From assembly GCA_002633025.1 (NCBI GenBank), contig NMRB01000330.1, positions 280,572-344,571 of the forward strand: DNA of 64,000 nt, in the 5' to 3' direction. Source of the stretch: Notospermus geniculatus. Taxonomy: Eukaryota; Nemertea; Pilidiophora; Heteronemertea; Lineidae. Under the pieces are notes generated by a model. The model made no database searches and had not been told where the DNA came from. It saw nothing but the letters and a program-made list of their open reading frames with translations. Positions within the stretch are counted from its first letter, which is position 1, and the number at the start of each line of letters is the position of its first letter. Below are positions 61,701-64,000 of this stretch, piece by piece. The translations under genes and the position numbers were made by a program.

Positions 61701-62084
61701 GTCTTTTAAAAAACGGGTTATGTGGTCCACGTACATTACATGCATCCCATTTCTGAATACCTTTGATGCGCGCAATGACCTGTGCATCACAGACTTCTCC
61801 TCAACATAGGGCCTACTTGTCTTTTTGGCCTGCTCTCCTCCTCTGACCTTTTGTACTCTGTATTACCTGAGCTACATGTACTTCCACAAATACAACGACA
61901 ATACAATCTTGTACGTTTCATGGTGAGAAACCAAATCCAAATTTTCTAAAGAATAGTAATTAAGGGATCAATCATTTTATGGTAATACCATGTGTTTAAA
62001 CTATTTACGGTAATACTCCGTATTCGGATTCTTTTTGAAAATTATTTTCGTTGATTCATAAAAGAAAACAAGAGAAAAACCGAC

Positions 62085-62112
62085 CCAGTACAAGTACAAG
62101 TACAAGTACAAG
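62085..62112. repeat. GTACAA hexamer microsatellite
   Basis: About four perfect GTACAA units lie immediately before the inverted-repeat element at 62119. Confidence 0.8.
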
Positions 62113-62118
62113 AATAAT

Positions 62119-62244
62119 AGAGTTTTCGGAAAAAAACCGAAACGCCGACGCGAACGTCTATCCTATTGTTCGCTGCTCCCTTCGTGGCATCGAATAATGG
62201 GATTGGCGTTCGCGTTGGCGTTTCGGGGGCTTTGCGAAAACTCT
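62119..62244. mobile_element. 126-bp inverted-repeat element (MITE-like)
   Basis: The ends AGAGTTTTCGGAAAAAAACC then GAAACGCC(G/A)ACGCGAACG and their complement near 62199-62244 pair over about 38 bases with a few mismatches. The flanks are TAAT and CTAATA, so a TA-type target duplication is possible but not clean. No coding capacity. Confidence 0.65.
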
Positions 62245-64000
62245 CTAATATGTCGCCAAGCTGATGTACAAGTGTATTTTTAAGCCTTGGTCATTTCACC
62301 GTTATTGAGAACGCAATGTCCTTTTATCTTGCCCATTCACGTAGCCTACTTTGGTCATTTTCATCTTCACCATTTCACCCTCACCAATATGATAACGATA
62401 AACACGTCACCTTACGCACTCTGCAGAAATCGGTGTCAGTTTTATGTATGATATATTTTTTTCGCTTCACCATAACGATATTGTTCTCTTCCTAATACAG
62501 ACCAAATCCCTTAAGTCCGAATTGGCATAATATATAATACCAAACTTTTTCTTTAATTGTGTTCCATAAACTGGTGTGTTCTAGCCAACAGTGATGCTGA
62601 CGGTAAAACGACTCTAGAAAATGCTTTTGGATGTGATTTTGTTGAAATGCTGATATGTTGCTGCGGATTCTTTCACGACTGATGCCTGGGTGACCCACAC
62701 GTAATCACAAATGTGGTGTGGTTGAGGGTTGCGCCTTCTAAAACAAAGTGTATGATAAACCAGAACCGAAACGCCAGCTGCACCAGTTCCTAGCGTCGCA
62801 TCACAGCACGATTTAAAAATACCATATTATATCTAACTGCCCTTAGTTTTCTGGGTAAGGTTGCCATTTTTCTTCGCCGGTGATTGACATTTTAATTCTT
62901 CTTTTACCCTAAGTGAGGTTATTTTACAACAAACAGTGTTACCAACTACATGTATTGGGTCATAATACAAATCCAGTGAACGCTCCTGCTTTCTTATATC
63001 TACCCAAGGCAGCTGTCTATCTTGTACGTAATGATAATTTCATGCAAGCTATATGGAGACAAATATCTTTAATTGGAACGACAAAGCATTACCCCCGATA
63101 TCTTTCTACTACGCCTATTAGGCCAGCTGCATTTGAGATATAAGAGTTAGCATGACTTTATTTGTAGGGCTTCACTGTTGAATTCGCTCCTTCAGAATCA
63201 GTCAGCAAACTTTGACTGGTGTGGTAGTCCACATACTTGTCTTTTCTTAAAAAACTTCAATAGCTAACCTTGCGGAAAAAATGGCTCCTCAACACGTGTA
63301 AGTATACATTCATGTATATTATCGCAAATGGGGACATTCGTTCCTACACTACACAAATGGGACACGCATGAAGTCCCTGTACATGTTATGTACATGGCTG
63401 TGTGTCCCCAGTTGGTAGGAAAAGAAATGACACGGTCATCACAATCGACTGACTCTGGACATTGAATATGAGCCTATCCAAGTGATCTGCAAACTAACCA
63501 TTATGGCGAATGGTGTCATTATTTGGCAGGTTTTCAATTGGGGACAACCCCAGTTGCCGGGGTCCTCAGTTATACGGTGTTTTTTTCACACACGAGTCGT
63601 TGGTCTAAAGTGAATTTAACTACCGCCAGCTGTACTACAATTTCTTGGAATGTGATTAAATTCATTTGGATGAAACATACCTGAGCCAGGCAGGGTGGTT
63701 CTATCGGTTGAAGGAGAGTGATTTCAGCACAAGTTATAAAGTTATGCTACTCTTATTTCATGTCGATACGTGTGTACCTGTTTTGAAGCGTTTACTGGAG
63801 CTAACAATATGTCTATTTTTGTATCCGTAAAAATGGTTATAATACGTACCGAAACATACAATTTAGGTTAAGGTGCTGCCGGTGTGGAAGTAAAAAATGT
63901 CCTCGAAGAAAACGTCCGCTTTTCTTATTGATGACAGGTTTGCATGACTAGTAATGAAACCAAATACCCCTAATTTCAATTGAACCTTCTTGTTGTCGGA
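62245..64000. other. Intergenic, no gene recognised
   Basis: Short open frames only (up to 76 codons). An ATG in good context is followed closely by a donor-like GTAAGT at 63281-63303, but nothing supports it as an exon. A 64-codon minus frame ends near 62492. No array or long hairpin was seen. Confidence 0.35.

Noticed and set aside
63281-63303. ATGGCTCCTCAACACGT followed by GTAAGT, a possible 17-nt first coding exon
   Set aside because: ATG and GTAAGT this close together occur by chance; nothing downstream in the window supports a partner exon.

Overview
The window is 64 kb of animal nuclear DNA. It has GT-AG introns, scattered small exons, no bacterial gene spacing, and many short palindromic words (TACATGTA, TAGGCCTA) that are frequent in marine invertebrate genomes. 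The proteins and repeats suit a marine invertebrate, perhaps a deuterostome such as an echinoderm or hemichordate. The species cannot be fixed from sequence alone. Coding density is very low, and nearly all open frames are chance or repeat-derived.

Two genes can be supported, both on the + strand. (1) The 3' two thirds of a MACROD-type macrodomain mono-ADP-ribosylhydrolase lies at 93-2438. It has six exons whose phases join perfectly, two of them only 21 and 31 nt long. (2) A SIX4/5-class homeobox transcription factor starts at 34672. Exon 1 carries the SIX domain and homeodomain. A 24.9 kb intron follows, and the last exon is at 60387-60618, giving a predicted protein of 337 residues. No operon-like or pathway link between the two genes is visible.

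The rest is intergenic or intronic sequence with many mobile-element relics: a TTAA-flanked foldback element (4844-5221), a 1.2 kb terminal-inverted-repeat element with 6-bp target duplication (9207-10402), two tRNA-derived SINE-like heads (about 12300-12525 and 57118-57192), a retroelement tail (26590-26720), a Penelope-like hairpin (31100-31140), two Harbinger-like MITEs with 3-bp target duplications (33052-33204 and 40563-40943) and a small inverted-repeat element (62119-62244). Minisatellites occur at 27.6-27.9 kb (47-bp unit), 28.16-28.9 kb (51-bp unit, holding the only large gap), 53.7-54.6 kb (about 68-bp unit) and 60.2-60.4 kb (28-bp unit, directly against the SIX4/5 acceptor).

The most striking structure is a roughly 3 kb direct duplication (16922-20354 and 20358-23350) whose junction is a single N. 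The copies differ by clean transposon insertions. A second single N at 31255 also sits between two diverged copies of one sequence. Both are best read as unmerged haplotypes at contig joins, which incidentally expose recent MITE insertions as filled/empty site pairs.
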